Origin: Paragordius varius
Taxonomy: Eukaryota; Nematomorpha
Reading direction: 5' to 3'
Assembly (NCBI GenBank): GCA_964247055.1
Contig: OZ176053.1
Location: 13,330,001 to 13,394,000, forward strand
Length of the DNA: 64,000 nucleotides
In this document: positions 62,290-64,000 of the stretch, in pieces
Layout: each line of letters begins with the position of its first letter
Position numbering within the stretch: the first letter of the stretch is position 1
The notes under the pieces: model-generated
Database searches by the model: none
Seen by the model: the letters and a program-made list of their open reading frames with translations, nothing else
Told to the model about the DNA's origin: nothing
Made by a program: the position numbers and the translations under genes

Positions 62290-64000
62290 TCACCGGTGAA
62301 CAAAATTATTTTTTATACATTCTCTCAGTAAGACTACATCAAAATATAGAGATAGTTTGACAAACTCTTTCATATCCTATTTTTACAACGATACTTTAAA
62401 AATAATGTGTTAAACTAGTCGCATCAATACTCAAGTTAAACTTTGTCCTTAAAAATCGGATATTGGTCACCGGTGAACAAAATTATTTTTTATACATTCT
62501 CTTAGTAGGACTACATCAAAATATAGAGATAGTTTGGCAAACTCTTTCATATCCGATTTTTACAACGATACTTTAAAAATTAATCTATTAAACTAGTCGC
62601 ATCAATACTCAAGTTAAACTTTGTCCTTAAAAATCGGATATTGGTCACCGGTGAACAAAATAATTTTTTATACATTCTCTTAGCAAGACTACATCAAATA
62701 ATAGAGATAGTTTGACAAACTCTTTCATATCCGATTTTTACAACGATACTTTTAAAATTAATGTATAAAACTAGTCGCATCAATACTCAAGTTAAACTTT
62801 GTCCTTAAAAATCGGATATTGGTCACCGGTGAACAAAATTATTTTTTATACATTCTCTTAGTAAGACTACATCAAAATATAGAGATAGTTTGAGAAACTC
62901 TTTCATATCCGATTTTTACAACGATACTTTAAAAATTAATGTATTAAACTAGTCGCATCAATACTCAAGTTAAACTTTGTCCTTAAAAATCGGATATTGG
63001 TCACCGGTGAACAAAATTATTTTTTATACATTCTCTTAGTAAGACTACATCAAAATATAGAGATAGTTTGACAAACTCTTTCATATCCGATTTTTACAAC
63101 GATACTTTAATAATTATGGTATCAAACCAGTCGCATCAATACTCAAGTTAAACTTTGTCCTTAAAAATCGGATATTGGTCACCGGTGAACAAAATTATTT
63201 TTTATACATTCTCTTAGTAGGACTACATCAAAATATAGAGATAGTTTGGCAAACTCTTTCATATCCGATTTTTACAACGATACTTTAAAAATTAATGTAT
63301 AAAACTAGTCGCATCAATACTATAGTTAAACTTTGTCCTTAAAAATCGGATATTGGTCACCGGTGAACAAAATAATTTTTGATACATTCTCTTAGTAAGA
63401 CTACATCAAAATATAGAGATAGTTTGACAAACTCTTTCATATCCAATTTTTACAACGATACTTTAAAAATTATGGTATTAAACCAGTCGCATCAATACTC
63501 AAGTTAAACTTTGTCCTTAAAAATCGGATATTGGTCACCGGTGAACAAAATAATTTTTTTACATTCTCTTAGTAAGACTACATCAAAATATAGAGATAGT
63601 TTGACAAACTCTTTCAAATCCGATTTTTACAACGATACTTTAAAAATTAATCTATTAAACTAGTCGCTTCAATACTCAAGTTAAACTTTGTCCTTAAAAA
63701 TCGGATATTGGTCACCGGTGAACAAAATAATTTTTTATACATTCTCTTAGCAAGACTACATCAAATAATAGAGATAGTTTGACAAACTCTTTCATATCCG
63801 ATTTTTACAACGATACTTTACAAATTAATGTATAAAACTAGTCGTATCAATAAGTCGCATCAATACTCAAGTTAAACTTTGTCCTTAAAAATCGGATATT
63901 GGTCACCGGTGAACAAAATAATTTTTTATATATTCTCTTAGTAAGACTACATCAAAATATAGAGATAGTTTGACAAACTCTTTCATATCCAATTTTTACA
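62290..64000 (+). repeat. Array end of window; copy of 47.39-48.55 kb from 62,741
   Basis: CTTTTAAAATTAATG (62751), GTTTGAGAAAC (62892), TATCCAATTTTT (63440) and CTATTAAACTAGTCGCTTC (63652) lie exactly 15,351 bp after their partners. Similarity is lost at about 63,910, where the head becomes TATATATTCTC. The last monomer is cut by the window edge, so the array continues. Confidence 0.86.

Larger units (their letters stand above)
1..64000 (+). repeat. AT-rich 178-bp satellite array spanning the whole window
   Basis: The same monomer recurs from the first to the last base without interruption, always in the same orientation; I found no inverted copy. Basic spacing between equivalent positions is 178 bp, with recurrent 191, 188, 177 and 156 bp variants. 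A hand count of one monomer gives 49 G/C in 178. Copies differ at a limited set of diagnostic positions, and variants recur in fixed order, so higher-order repeats are present. Known biology: such arrays in eukaryotes usually lie at centromeres or in pericentromeric or subtelomeric heterochromatin. Which applies here, and in what organism, cannot be told from the sequence. Stops occur in every frame of the basic monomer and no open frame of gene length exists. Confidence 0.98.

Noticed and set aside
1-64000. CRISPR-like array (regular repeats and spacers)
   Set aside because: There are no unique spacers. The whole 178-bp unit repeats, and the period is several times that of CRISPR arrays.
1-64000. 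Human-type alpha satellite (171 bp) with CENP-B boxes
   Set aside because: The period is 178 bp, no match to the CENP-B box core is seen, and the sequence does not resemble alpha satellite as I know it. The resemblance is limited to HOR logic.
1-64000. Long terminal repeats or a LINE/SINE-derived array
   Set aside because: I saw no poly-A tails, no target-site duplications, no terminal inverted repeats and no coding remnants at monomer ends.
1-64000. Entire array as an assembly artefact
   Set aside because: Copies differ by many shared and private substitutions in nested patterns that collapse or misjoining would not create. Individual long duplications without indels (50-58 kb) still need read support.

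Overview
The window is satellite DNA from end to end. Head-to-tail copies of one AT-rich monomer (178 bp in its commonest form, about 27-28% G+C by hand count of one copy) fill all 64,000 bases, roughly 360 copies, all in the same orientation. I found no protein-coding gene, RNA gene, transposon, CRISPR array or unique-sequence gap. Both window edges lie inside monomers, so the array continues on both sides. Long, homogenised arrays with higher-order repeats (HORs) are typical of eukaryotic centromeric or pericentromeric heterochromatin. I cannot name the species, or even the kingdom, from the sequence.

The monomer exists in discrete length classes: 178 bp (basic), 191 bp (13-bp internal tandem duplication), 188 bp (the same minus 3 bp), 177 bp (1 bp lost in a T-run or A-run) and 156 bp (22-bp deletion). 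I named monomer types by diagnostic substitutions: A, B, C, D, E, F in the left domain; G, H, I, J, K, L, M, N in the middle; O, P, Q, R, T, U, V, W, X, Y, Z in the right.

Layout. (1) 1-12,284: HORs of order A-B-C-D-E (881 bp, five monomers) and derivatives, interrupted at 3,186-4,100 by an island of right-domain type. (2) 12,285-24,001: an 11-monomer HOR of exactly 1,960 bp (G-C-D-E-H-I-J-H-K-H'-L) present four times, with partial copies between. (3) 24,002-64,000: a looser mosaic of O, P, Q, R, N, T, U, V, W, X, Y and Z monomers, built by tandem duplications of multi-kilobase blocks (periods 3,982/3,438, 2,104, 3,387 and 4,885 bp) and by copies now 10-16 kb apart (offsets 9,857, 11,961, 15,351, 15,393 and 16,431 bp). 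Small indels shared between copies let the order of many of these events be read.

Within the monomer three dyad-symmetric elements stand out: GTTTGnCAAAC, a 14-bp inverted repeat (ATATCCGATTTTTA / TAAAAATCGGAT AT) spaced by 65 bp, and a perfect 10-bp palindrome TCACCGGTGA. They are the best candidates for protein-binding or DNA-structure elements. Several type-defining substitutions are C-to-T or G-to-A changes at CpG, which would fit germline cytosine methylation. No previously undescribed gene system is visible; the interest lies in the repeat architecture and its recombination history.
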